From Melioribacter sp. (GTDB lineage: Bacteria; Bacteroidota; Ignavibacteria; Ignavibacteriales; Melioribacteraceae): a DNA stretch of 64,000 nucleotides. The notes under the pieces were generated by a model. The model was given only the letters and a program-made list of their open reading frames with translations. It searched no databases and was not told the DNA's origin. Positions 10,101-16,648 of this stretch are shown piece after piece; the stretch's first letter is position 1, and each line of letters opens with the position of its first letter. The DNA is taken from the NCBI GenBank assembly GCA_020723965.1, contig DYHW01000001.1:172587-236586 (forward strand), written 5' to 3'. Both the position numbers and the translations under genes were made by a program.

Positions 10101-10320
10101 AACAACAAACATTAAGTTTGCATTGCCAAAAGAGAGCGGCGTAACATTGAGAATATTCAATATTCTTGGTGAAGAAGTTGCAACCTTAGTAAACAAGGTA
10201 ATGCCGGCTGGATTCCATACCGTAAACTTCGATGCATCAAGACTATCAAGCGGTATGTATATCTACAGAATTGAAGCTGGAAGCTTCGTTCAAGTTAAGA
10301 AGATGTTGTTGATGAAGTAA
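4111..10320 (+). CDS. Giant secreted beta-helix-like protein with T9SS sorting domain
   Basis: A 2069-residue protein with a signal peptide (hydrophobic LFLMLTLFVLLG, cleavage after TASA). Residues about 25-75 (TWYVNNGPTGNDGRNGL…KTINNAMTAASAGDIIVV) match the start of many parallel beta-helix (DUF1565/pectin-lyase-like) proteins. About 1700 residues of Gly/Thr/Ala/Asn/Val-rich sequence follow, with repeated short strands such as GTVTNS, GTLTV and GGAVTNG, very few Cys or Trp and few charged residues, as expected of a long solenoid. The C-terminus is a T9SS type-A-like tail (NYPNPFNPTT, LRIFNILGEEVATLV, SGMYIYRIEAGSF, KKMLLMK), implying transport by PorV/PorU-type machinery and attachment or release at the cell surface. 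Role is probably adhesion or matrix; no catalytic site is recognisable. It has its own Shine-Dalgarno (AAGGAG) and a terminator 40 bases downstream. Confidence 0.9.
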   Translation: MNLKNLFLMLTLFVLLGTTASAQQTWYVNNGPTGNDGRNGLAPTIPVPDDFVTGPKKTINNAMTAASAGDIIVVANTGVAYGPGTGEPGQLDVQKKLTFQSTGGTATISSLFEVNNGAAAPGDEVIFNSGAFSLSGGLRLTLGKLINSSGLITVSGGTITRSIALATVTGQLLYSGTVNFSYGATMTAGAEFPASGTINNLTTTAGVLTIKAGAVITMTGVFSTAGALNLGANTFTITNTGAPTHTFGGAVTNGTLAFSMGGGDVTLNGAFAIPTVTVTTSTTTPRTLAIAQPTSLTGTLTVSGLASVTTSAALVTIGTAGFTGNALTLSGTGTVTVSGAPTAIHGNVLLNSTGLTAAATAQINFGTAVTINGSVTNAATFTVANDAALAAGTTGLISFPDATIVITGNVVNSAVVGGTIGTATDIRNVGQIRFVNTNTNVTINGAIQNGSSTTIATSTQPAAFIGIGTITFGNYPTIAIIRADGGIVNSSNFSTVTGTNNVSNGQIILGGGARATGSTIGTTGNRVGAILNNSLGRANGDGNGNIVIGSGDGTASGFFGTSVSATGTAAGGYIIFGRENFTISGSISNSRTGTGIDVIDIGTAGLAGSTVTVSGTVTNSSSSNIRFNISTTGAVAITGSVNSSGSGTISWPNITSGTFSIGGLTVSAGTVSVPVTHSVAISINGTVSISGGAASLLGDGSAGITIVGNASFTGGTVTTTGRTGITLNSVSITLGGASSNTTFSTAATPFIIGNPTPTSLATVTIGGFNPVYPGNFIVFNTTGLAEAVRFTGGSLRISGLLRFQAGAVTVADQANLIAQSQTGTNDFQNDVGYITTDQGRITINPASANPQVTGAGDFGTIEFNAGANTVIIGNAITVKGTLYLTSGTVNNTGNNITFDNTTVLPTIVRNAGSFTAIPVFASNVNVTYIGVDKASGNELPAAPSTRLQNLTVATTNGAVVAGKGAVTIGANTIVNGTLTVNANQALSIDNTFALTMRGASIVLNGDITNTGTGVLIFGATAGTTVTGSGYLPNLQVAAGSNGNVINGATAIINQLLGTDNARGGAADFDPTTTSANGTVAYNGAGGTLTLALTGVAFNGSDLLSITTNAAGSNVLTLGSNIIMMGNLTHNAGTIDLVSYTLEHRGAAPNIVTDALFTGTGLLRFFQADATTNSAITLTTTATTGALIGVNVEIENADATAAEDDFILATGPVTISGTLTITDGELVLGQNLILTGSAFTITSLGTVSGASTLRLNAATPPLTMSFTGTPTIARLTISKDVNLAGGGTALTISTLFTHDGGVLNFGTRSLTFQTAFTRTAGTYSATTGYMIFDGAAAALAVLQGTDGFSIPNLRITNSGGNNVALSGLTAQGTITVTGAFDLANTTQTFTTSGKFAVASGATVNYTSGAISAAPAYAGSITLVALNVADGGAIPAFIWPTTAGLVTTFTVNSANAVDIVNLPGSRGVATTLNLTRGTLALGANTLTLASGASIFRTNLGSATVGAGGFAFPADNTTNVTYYANAAGITSGIELPAALNNLTISRSANVINQITTINSSAVVNGLFAIRNNVTVPATPPITLSVNGNVSISTDAFANATTPVATFTQSLVLGGSANTTITVPNVTPPLNIGAITINKAASTNTVTLAGGNLATGTVTFTMGDIVTGANTLFIPAPTINALQPPPTGTNAVSQGFTGAGANSHVIGNVAKTLINTGGIGGSTEARSVFPVGNGVVYRPAAISFNPAFGVPTNPNTTIVVNHADSNPGGAVGLPIKDGVAAGIDVSRYPTFYWNIYTTPGSVGPSTLFDLELTAGNFTDFDAPANVRIIRRHGAVGDLNNAWLLQGANNAYDNEVSSITGFTAINRGANAGLRSGGAVFTLGVKSNISIKTAIPKQWLVIPQGARVLSLVNTFQGNIGTLTFEAQSSNPTIVTAAIVGSSLTLTPLVIGEAVITVIAKDAANNDFYAYSFAADSRMTNVEGAEEIPTEFALSQNYPNPFNPTTNIKFALPKESGVTLRIFNILGEEVATLVNKVMPAGFHTVNFDASRLSSGMYIYRIEAGSFVQVKKMLLMK

Positions 10321-10324
10321 TTAA

Positions 10325-10390
10325 ACAGCTTTTAGCTGTTAGCTAATAGCTTTTAGCAAAGAACCCCGTCAGCAATGACGGGGTTTTTTG
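10325..10390 (+). terminator. Heptamer array followed by rho-independent terminator
   Basis: Five TTAGCNN-type heptamers (10325-10359) directly follow the stop of the giant gene. They are followed by the hairpin ACCCCGTCAGCAATGACGGGG and a TTTTTTG tract (10362-10390), a standard intrinsic terminator. Confidence 0.85.
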
Positions 10391-10395
10391 TTTTT

Positions 10396-10457
10396 TGTAG
10401 TGCGGGATTTATCTCGCTAAGCGAAATAAAACAAAGCGAAATAAATTTCGCTCTACA
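10396..10457. repeat. REPIN-like palindrome, copy 1
   Basis: It begins TGTAGTGCGGGATTTATC and ends AAATTTCGCTCTACA. The two ends are inverted versions of one REP-type unit, TGTAGWGCGRRATTTATYTCGC, which is itself palindromic (AGCGAAAT/ATTTCGCT). It is placed directly upstream of the RAYT gene. Confidence 0.85.
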
Positions 10458-10459
10458 AA

Positions 10460-10518
10460 TGTAGTGCGGGATTTATCCCGCTTAGCAACTAGCCTAGCGA
10501 AATAAATTTCGCTCTACA
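10460..10518. repeat. REPIN-like palindrome, copy 2
   Basis: A second tandem copy two bases after copy 1, with the same TGTAGTGCGGG start and TTTCGCTCTACA end but a different centre (CTTAGCAACTAGCCTAG). Confidence 0.85.
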
Positions 10519-10560
10519 AAAATATTTGTTATTTTCAACTAAGATTAATTTCGTGGCTCT

Positions 10561-11291
10561 ATGGTGGATAATTACAAATATTATTATCACAGAAACCTTC
10601 CGCATTTTCAGCCGCTTGGTTATACATACTTTGTTACATTCAGACTTGCTAACTCGATACCGCAGCATATCGTTGAAAGACTAAAATCCGAATACAATAA
10701 AGAAATAAAACTTATTTCATCGATTGAAAATAGAAAAGAGAAACAACAGAAATATTCCGAGTGTAAATGGAGCTACTTCAAAAAATTTGATTCGTTATTA
10801 GATAGGGCTTTGCGAGGATCATTTTGGCTGCGCGAAGAAAAAATTGCCCGCGTTGTGAAAGAGGCAATTCATTTTGGCGAAGGAGAGCGTTACGATTTGA
10901 TATGTTATTGTATTATGCCAAATCATGTTCATCTTGTGTTCACGCCAATTGTAGAGCGAGATTTCCCGAAGGGGTCCTTTGGACATCTCGCTTTAACAAG
11001 AGGGGACAACAACAAGGCGACTTAAAAGTCGCTCTACAGAAACCAATTGTAACGGAGATTTTACGATTGTTAAAAGGATCAACGGCTCGCGAGTGTAATA
11101 AACTTCTTAAACGCACTGGCGCGTTCTGGCAGCATGAAAGCTATGATCATGTTGTTCGTAATGAAGATGAATTGAGAAGAATAGTTGAGTATGTATTAAA
11201 TAATCCGGTAAAAGCGGGATTGGTCGAAGTCGAAGAAGATTGGATGTGGAGCTATTGTATTTACAACGTAGAGCGAGATTTATCTCGCTAA
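10561..11291 (+). pseudogene. REP-associated tyrosine transposase (RAYT), interrupted by its own repeat
   Basis: The N-terminal part (HRNLPHFQPLGYTYFVTFRL), the HUH motif in MPNHVHLVF, and the C-terminal TGAFWQHESYDHVVRNEDEL…YVLNNPVKAGLVE are typical of RAYT/TnpA_REP proteins, single-strand DNA transposases of the Y1 superfamily thought to mobilise REP/REPIN elements. The first part is read in one frame to a TAA at 11023-11025 and the rest in another frame to 11291. An 89-bp TGTAGAGCGA…TCGCTCTACA element occupies 10950-11038. Removing exactly these bases joins …TTC ACG CCA AT to G AAA CCA and gives a single 214-codon frame (213 residues), the normal RAYT size. The last few residues (VERDLSR) come from the downstream repeat copy. 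Confidence 0.9.
10950..11038. repeat. REPIN-like element inserted in the RAYT gene
   Basis: An 89-bp element with perfect 10-bp terminal inverted repeats TGTAGAGCGA/TCGCTCTACA. Its 3' half is an own hairpin (GGCGACTTAAAAGTCGC). Its 5' half carries a further CCCGAAGGGG hairpin. Its length (2 modulo 3) explains the frame change in the surrounding gene. Confidence 0.9.
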
Positions 11292-11358
11292 GCGAAATAA
11301 AACAAAGCGAAATAAAACAAAGGGAAATAAAACAAAGCGAAATAAATTTCGCTCTACA
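11268..11358. repeat. REPIN-like palindrome, copy 3, with internal 15-bp tandem repeats
   Basis: It starts GTAGAGCGAGATTTATC within the last RAYT codons and ends AAATTTCGCTCTACA. Between the arms, a 15-bp unit AAGCGAAATAAAACA is repeated about four times (one with a G for C change), compared with two times in copy 1, so the centre is expanding or contracting in unit steps. Confidence 0.85.
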
Positions 11359-11367
11359 ATAAAAATA

Positions 11368-11679
11368 TTACCAGCGTCTAGGTCCGCCGCCGCCGCCGTT
11401 TCTACCACCGCGGTTTCCACCGCTTCGTCTTGTATCTGTTTTTGGACGCGCTTCGTTAACTGTAATTTTTTTTCCTTTAACTTCTTTTGCGTTAAGAGCT
11501 TCAATTGCTTTTGCCGCAGCGGCTTTATCTTTCATTTCAACAAAACCGAATCCTCTTGATTCACCAGAGAACATATCGCTGATGATCTTGACGCTGCTTA
11601 CTTGCCCGAATTCTGAAAAAAGATTTTGCAGATCCTCTTCTTTAACTTGATTAGAGAGATTGCCTACGTAGATATTCAT
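11368..11679 (-). CDS. Small RRM-domain RNA-binding protein
   Basis: A 103-residue protein with one RNA recognition motif: RNP2 IYVGNL at residues 3-8 and RNP1 RGFGFVEM near residue 42, followed by a basic Gly/Arg-rich tail (GGNRGGRNGGGGGPRRW). This is the layout of the cold-inducible RNA-binding proteins of cyanobacteria and Bacteroidota, which act as RNA chaperones. The ATG is preceded by AAGGAGTAAGTA. It is monocistronic, convergent with the RAYT gene; REPIN copy 3 lies just beyond its stop and may serve as its terminator. Confidence 0.92.
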   Translation of the reverse strand: MNIYVGNLSNQVKEEDLQNLFSEFGQVSSVKIISDMFSGESRGFGFVEMKDKAAAAKAIEALNAKEVKGKKITVNEARPKTDTRRSGGNRGGRNGGGGGPRRW

Positions 11680-12059
11680 TACTTACTCCTTTGTGATGAT
11701 TTAAAGTTATTCTCCAAGAAGAATTTAATTATACGACCGATCCCGCTAGGCGCAGTAACAAAGAAGCAAACCGAGATTAAAATTAGATAACAGAAAAGAA
11801 AGGGGAAAAGAGAACGTTCTCTTTTATCGAATTTTCGAATCGCTAAATAAAAATTGCTCAGAGCAATTATTAAAATAAGGGAATACGAATTTTATATCCG
11901 CATCCCTAAAACAAATATATGTAAAAATGAGAAGAGTATACAAGAGATAAAATAAATTAGTTATGGATGATGGATGATGGGTGATGGATGATGTTTGATG
12001 GATGATGGGTGTCTGTCAATACTATAAATAACAAAGCCCATTTATAATGATGAGCTTTA
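11680..12059. other. Intergenic stretch with a GGATGAT heptamer array
   Basis: No gene is apparent. The part next to 11680 is the promoter and 5' UTR of the RRM gene. Positions 11963-12011 are a heptamer array of GGATGAT units (GGATGAT, GGATGAT, GGGTGAT, GGATGAT, GTTTGAT, GGATGAT), the same 7-bp period as the other arrays but a different word. Confidence 0.7.
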
Positions 12060-12338
12060 GCGGGGCTGATCCCGATTTGCTCATCGGGACGACCTAAAAA
12101 TGCGTGAATAAGTTTTTTTGCGGGGCCGATCCCGATTTGCTCATCGGGACGACCTAAAAATGCGTGAATAAGTTTTTTGCGGGGCTGATCCCGATTCGCT
12201 CATCGGGACGACCTAAAAATGCGTGAATAAGTTTTTTGCGGGGCCGATCCCGATTCGCTCATCGGGACGACCTAAAAATGCGTGAATAAGTTTTTTGCGG
12301 GGCCGATCCCGATTCGCTCATCGGGACGACCTAATATT
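12060..12338. repeat. Tandem 59-bp array of tRNA-Asp-derived 3' fragments with palindrome
   Basis: Copies begin at 12060, 12120, 12179, 12238 and 12297, with periods of 60, 59, 59 and 59 bp; the last copy is truncated and abuts the tRNA. On the minus strand each copy reads AGGTCG, then the hairpin TCCCGATGAGCGAATCGGGA (or AAATCGGGA), then TCGGCCCCGC, then AAAAAACTTATTCACGCATT. The flanks equal the end of the variable loop and the acceptor 3' strand of the adjacent tRNA-Asp, while the T-arm is replaced by the hairpin. Confidence 0.9.
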
Positions 12339-12339
12339 G

Positions 12340-12413
12340 CGGGGCCGACGAGACTCGAACTCGCGACCTCCTGCGTGACAGGCAGGCGTTCTAACCAACT
12401 GAACTACGACCCC
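12340..12413 (-). tRNA. tRNA-Asp (GTC)
   Basis: A 74-nt cloverleaf on the minus strand: acceptor GGGGTCG paired with CGGCCCC (one U-G), D-arm GTTCAGTTGGTTAGAAC, anticodon loop CTGTCAC (anticodon GTC), T-arm GCGAG TTCGAGT CTCGT, discriminator G73. CCA is not encoded. It lies downstream of pfkA on the same strand, and the 59-bp array follows its 3' end. Confidence 0.97.
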
Positions 12414-12542
12414 AAATAAACCAACTTGCACCTTCTCAGGCAAAGCCGGGAACCGTTAAAAAACAATACAATAATTTTGCGCACAAAAATAAGAATTATA
12501 TAACATCTAACGCAAGCTGTGTTCCAACATTTCAGGCAAAGA

Positions 12543-13643
12543 TCATAATTTTTCAGTGCCGAAACTTACGCCAACTGCATGAGCAGCTAATACAGCTTGG
12601 TCTTTCGGCTTAACAAGTTTCTGTCGTGAGATCGCATCAATAATACGAACACTTTTAATTTCACTTCCTTTTAATGCGACCATTCTACCGAATTGCTTTT
12701 TGATAGCAAGCTGAATTGCATTTGTTCCGAACTTGGTTGAAAGAATTCTATCATAAGGAGTAGGACTGCCGCCGCGCTGCAAATGGCCAAGCACAGTAGT
12801 GCGGGTTTCCAGTCCAGTATTTTTACTAATTTTTTTTGCAACAAATTCACCAATACCGCCAAGCTGCACCGGGTCTGTTCGTTTGATGTCTTTTCCTTTT
12901 GTAATGATACCGCCGTCTTTCGGTTTAGCGCCTTCGGCAACGCAGACTATACTGAATCTCTTTCCGCTAATATTTCTTTGAAGAACACGATCGTAAACAA
13001 CGTTCCAGTCAAAAGGAAGTTCAGGAATTAAAATGATATCTGCCCCGCCTGCTAAACCGCCGTTAAGCGCAATCCACCCGGCGTATCTGCCCATTACTTC
13101 AATAACCATAACTCTGTGATGAGACGAAGCCGTAGTGTGTAATCTATCGAGCGCTTCAGAAACAACAAATACGGCTGAATCGTGTCCGAATGTTAAATCG
13201 GTTGCTTCAATGTCGTTATCGATTGTTTTCGGAACGCCGACAATGTTCATTCCCATATCGCTAAGCAGTTTAGAGATGTGCATTGTTCCATCGCCGCCAA
13301 TTGCAATAACTGCATCAAGTGCCCATGCTTCGTAATTGCGCATTGCATCTTTGGATCTGTCTAAAATTTTTATTTTACCGCCGTTCTCTTCCGGCCAATG
13401 AAACGGGTCCCCTTTGTTTGACGAGCCGAGAATAGTGCCGCCAGTTGCAAGAATGCCGGATACATCTTTGTTGTAAAGCTCAGTTGCTCTTCCTTCTACC
13501 AGTCCTTCAAAGCCATCGAGTATTCCAAAGACCTTTAAGCCATAATCATGTGCAGGTTTGGTAACGCCGCGGATAACTGCATTTAAGCCGGGGCAATCGC
13601 CTCCGCCGGTTAAAATGCCGATTCTTTTGATCCTTTTGCTCAA
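12543..13643 (-). CDS. pfkA: ATP-dependent 6-phosphofructokinase
   Basis: A 366-residue phosphofructokinase that phosphorylates fructose 6-phosphate in glycolysis. Motifs: GILTGGGDCPGLNAVIRG at the N-terminus (nucleotide site), AIGGDGTMHIS, PKTIDNDIEATDLTFG (catalytic Asp in TIDND), EVMGRYAGWIAL, and HLQRGGSPTPYDRI. The glycine in GGDGT is the residue associated with ATP rather than pyrophosphate use (GGDDT in PPi enzymes), so ATP is inferred. The start codon is TTG at 13643, supported by AAGGAG a few bases upstream and the exact family N-terminus MSKRIKRIGILTGGG. tRNA-Asp follows downstream. Confidence 0.95.
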   Translation of the reverse strand: MSKRIKRIGILTGGGDCPGLNAVIRGVTKPAHDYGLKVFGILDGFEGLVEGRATELYNKDVSGILATGGTILGSSNKGDPFHWPEENGGKIKILDRSKDAMRNYEAWALDAVIAIGGDGTMHISKLLSDMGMNIVGVPKTIDNDIEATDLTFGHDSAVFVVSEALDRLHTTASSHHRVMVIEVMGRYAGWIALNGGLAGGADIILIPELPFDWNVVYDRVLQRNISGKRFSIVCVAEGAKPKDGGIITKGKDIKRTDPVQLGGIGEFVAKKISKNTGLETRTTVLGHLQRGGSPTPYDRILSTKFGTNAIQLAIKKQFGRMVALKGSEIKSVRIIDAISRQKLVKPKDQAVLAAHAVGVSFGTEKL

Positions 13644-13688
13644 TTCTTTTTACTCCTTATCATTTTATAAAAACAGCACAAAAATTTT

Positions 13689-14591
13689 TTATTCTTTATG
13701 TAACTGCCGAAAAGTTTTGAAGTGAATTTTTCCAAACATCTCTAATTTCTCTATACCAAATTTATCAATAAAATTTTGAGCAAAAAACTTACTTTTTTCT
13801 GAAGAACCTTTTGGAAAAGAGAGCCCGCGCTTTGATTGTTTTACGAACCATTGATTAAAACTATCTCTTGCCAAAATTGAAGCCGCTGCAACGCCTACAA
13901 AACGTTCTGCTCTTTCATATTGAAGAAATTCTATATGACTAAAATTTTTGTTGCCGGCGATCTGAAGCTCTTTACCGCTGAACTTATCTGTTATAACATA
14001 GTTACACTTAACACTATCGAACAAATTCTCTATAGCTTTAGAATGCGCCCAATTTAAAAGTTTATTTAAGTTCTTAAACTTCTCATAGAACAAATTATAT
14101 TCGTGCGGCTCGATGCTAATAATATTGAATTTATTATTGTTGATCTTTTTTATCTCTTTTGCAAGGATTGAAATTTCAGTATCGCCAATATCTTTGCTGT
14201 CGCGCACGCCGATATTTCTCAATTTTCTTTTAGAATTGTTATCGACAAAGGCGGCAGCAACAACTAACGGACCGAACAGATCGCCTTTGCCGGCTTCATC
14301 TGTTCCGATGTATTCAGAGGGTTCATCGTTTTGTTTTTCAATTAGATTTAATTCCTGCTGTTCATGTATGATGTTCTTAATCTTGGAAAAAAGATCAGAC
14401 TTTAGATCGCCTTGAAAAACAAGTTTCAATCCTTTTTTCCCGAAATATAATTGAACAATTACCCGCGCTCCGGCTTCGCTTATCTGGAATTGATAGTTAA
14501 AATCTTTCTTCACAATAGCGCCGGCAGAAAAACCGGCTTTTTCTGCAATCTGCTTAAATATTTCTATCAGCTCTTTTGCTTTTTCTTCCAA
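13689..14591 (-). CDS. rnhC: Ribonuclease HIII
   Basis: A 300-residue protein with an N-terminal TBP-like substrate-binding domain (about residues 1-85), then YIGTDEAGKGDLFGPLVVAA, the signature of RNase HIII (DEAGKGD…FGPL, as opposed to DEAGRGPLAGP in HII), and further acidic residues in VRDSKDIGD and VITDKFSG. The RAERFVGVAAASILARD motif is also present. It removes RNA primers and R-loops. The start is TTG with AAGGATC upstream. It is 45 bases upstream of pfkA on the same strand, possibly cotranscribed. Confidence 0.94.
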   Translation of the reverse strand: MEEKAKELIEIFKQIAEKAGFSAGAIVKKDFNYQFQISEAGARVIVQLYFGKKGLKLVFQGDLKSDLFSKIKNIIHEQQELNLIEKQNDEPSEYIGTDEAGKGDLFGPLVVAAAFVDNNSKRKLRNIGVRDSKDIGDTEISILAKEIKKINNNKFNIISIEPHEYNLFYEKFKNLNKLLNWAHSKAIENLFDSVKCNYVITDKFSGKELQIAGNKNFSHIEFLQYERAERFVGVAAASILARDSFNQWFVKQSKRGLSFPKGSSEKSKFFAQNFIDKFGIEKLEMFGKIHFKTFRQLHKE

Positions 14592-14711
14592 ATCTGATCC
14601 TTAATTGAAGTTGTGGTTTTGTAATAACCCTTTTACTATTTTAATAATGCGTTTAGTAAGTTCTTTTGCGTTTTTATAATATTTTTATCTTTTCCCAACC
14701 ATTCTTTTAGG

Positions 14712-16391
14712 ATGATGGAAACCATGCTGAAATTCAATGCACAATTTACTTTTTTTTATCTTCTTTTTACCAGTTCACTTCTTTTTCCGCAGCCCGAAAA
14801 AAATGACAATAAGCTGATGGCAAAAGTCGGCGCTTATGAAATTTTAGTAAATGATTTCATTAAACGGTTTCAAGACTATGCTACCACTACTGACGTTAAA
14901 GATAATATTGTAGTCCGCCGTAATCTTCTTAATAATATGATTAACGAAATTTTGTTAATCAATTACGATGACAACAAAGAGATCAACTCTAACGCAGAAT
15001 ATCAGAAAGAACTGAAGTGGGCGGAGAAGCAGACGGTTCTTGCATATCTAAAAGATCAAGAAGTTTACGCAAAGATAAAAATAAACGATGCTGAAGTAAG
15101 GGATGCGTTTTACAAATCGCAGTTGAGTATTGCCGCTCGTCATTTATTTGCAGAAACAGAAGAAGAAGCGGAAGGTCTTTATCAGTTATTGCAAACTGGG
15201 GCAGACTTTAACTTGCTTGCAAAACAATGCTTCACGGATTCAATGCTTCAAAACAGCGGCGGTTATCTTGGTTATTTTTCATGGGGCGATATGGACCCGG
15301 AATTTGAAGATGCCGCTTTTTCTCTCAAAGTAGGAGAAATTTCTAAACCGGTTAAAACAGAATTCGGTTATAGTATTATTAAAGTGGAAGACAGAAGGGC
15401 AAACCCGATAATTACGGAAGAGCAATTTTTACAGAAGAAGACGCACATGGAAAGAGTTGTGCGTATGCGTAAGATGAAACCGGCAGAAATAGAATTTTTG
15501 AACAAAGCGTTCAATCCCCAAAAAGTTTGGTTCGATGAAAAATTGATTGGAAATATTTTGAATAATTTATCATATTCAATTGCGCGTTCTGTAGAAATAT
15601 CCCCTTCTTCTTCCTCTGCTAATGTATCTGTTAAGTACGAAAAGAGGAGTTATTCTCAGACTGAGTTGGAAAGACGCATAGATGAAATTCCTTCTTTTCA
15701 CCGTGGGAAGATCAACAGCATCGAAATTCTGAAAACAGTCTTGAAAGGGATCGTTGCACAAGATATTTTATATGAGATGGCAGTGAAAAAAGGATACAAA
15801 AAAAATAACGAAGTATTAAATGCCATTTCTAAATACCGCAATAATATCTTTCTTAAATTCAAGCGGAAAGAAATTGCCGATAAAACTTATATGCCCGACA
15901 GCTCCGTTCATAAATTTTACACAGATAACATTCAGTTTTTCATGAATCCGGATGAAATGAACGTGCAGGAAATTATCGTTAACTCAAAAGCGGCTGCTGA
16001 TAGTCTTATTGACCGGATAAAAAGCGGTGACGACTTTGGCGCGCTGGCTTCGAAAAATTCTTTGCGCCGCTGGTCTGCAAAAAATAATGGCGTTATCGGC
16101 TTTGCAGAGGTTTCGAAGTTTGGATTTCTGAAAGATACATTGTGGAATGCTGGAGCCGGCAAAGTTATCGGGCCGATCAAAATAGAAAGTATGTATGGAA
16201 TATTTAAAGTTCTTGACAAGAAAACCGGCGAGCCGAAAAGATTTGAAGATGTGAAGGAAACAGCAAGCCGCTTATTGAAAAAGGAAAGATCGAAACAGAT
16301 AATGGAAAATTATTTAGATAAACTTCTGCTGAAGGTTCCGATCTTTATTGATGAGAATTTGCTGGGTTCTGTTGTTATAAGAGGACAATAA
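14712..16391 (+). CDS. Periplasmic peptidyl-prolyl cis-trans isomerase (SurA/PpiC type, two parvulin domains)
   Basis: A 559-residue exported protein; the signal sequence includes FFYLLFTSSLLFPQ. A SurA_N-like helical region is followed by a parvulin domain at about residues 135-235 (AARHLFAETEEEAEGLYQLL, GGYLGYFSWGDMDPEFEDAAF, GYSIIKVEDRR) and a second, weaker one at about 410-510 (MNVQEIIVNSKAAADSLIDRI, NNGVIGFAEV, MYGIFKVLDKK). It probably chaperones outer-membrane proteins, matching the many beta-barrel genes downstream. The start could be the ATG at 14712 or at 14724. It is transcribed divergently from rnhC. Confidence 0.9.
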   Translation: MMETMLKFNAQFTFFYLLFTSSLLFPQPEKNDNKLMAKVGAYEILVNDFIKRFQDYATTTDVKDNIVVRRNLLNNMINEILLINYDDNKEINSNAEYQKELKWAEKQTVLAYLKDQEVYAKIKINDAEVRDAFYKSQLSIAARHLFAETEEEAEGLYQLLQTGADFNLLAKQCFTDSMLQNSGGYLGYFSWGDMDPEFEDAAFSLKVGEISKPVKTEFGYSIIKVEDRRANPIITEEQFLQKKTHMERVVRMRKMKPAEIEFLNKAFNPQKVWFDEKLIGNILNNLSYSIARSVEISPSSSSANVSVKYEKRSYSQTELERRIDEIPSFHRGKINSIEILKTVLKGIVAQDILYEMAVKKGYKKNNEVLNAISKYRNNIFLKFKRKEIADKTYMPDSSVHKFYTDNIQFFMNPDEMNVQEIIVNSKAAADSLIDRIKSGDDFGALASKNSLRRWSAKNNGVIGFAEVSKFGFLKDTLWNAGAGKVIGPIKIESMYGIFKVLDKKTGEPKRFEDVKETASRLLKKERSKQIMENYLDKLLLKVPIFIDENLLGSVVIRGQ

Positions 16392-16648
16392 ACATTTCGC
16401 AACTAAAGGCGATAAAACACCGTAGGCGTAAATAGAAAAGTTAAAGCTGCACAGGCAGCAAATATTTATAGCTTATGCAAAAAAATGAAATAGCAAGGTT
16501 ATGCTAATTACGTAAAAAAATAGTTGAGCAAGAGACTCTTCCGGCAGGAAAGACTGGGCTCGGAACAACAAATATTTGTTTCTTTGCGTAACGCGAGCAA
16601 AAGATAATTTTTCTTCTTTCTATCGAATGTAATTTAATGGAGTGCAAA

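Noticed and set aside
10824..10949. Start of a second, separate gene inside the RAYT region
   Set aside because: This part is out of frame with the real RAYT N-terminus; only the portion after 11039 belongs to the transposase.
12060..12338. CRISPR-like regular repeats
   Set aside because: The whole 59-bp unit is conserved, with no unique spacers, no cas genes nearby, and clear derivation from tRNA-Asp plus a hairpin.
12339..12413. Phage or island attachment site at tRNA-Asp
   Set aside because: Partial tRNA copies suggest att sites at first sight, but no integrase or island genes are adjacent and each copy carries a hairpin instead of an intact identity segment.
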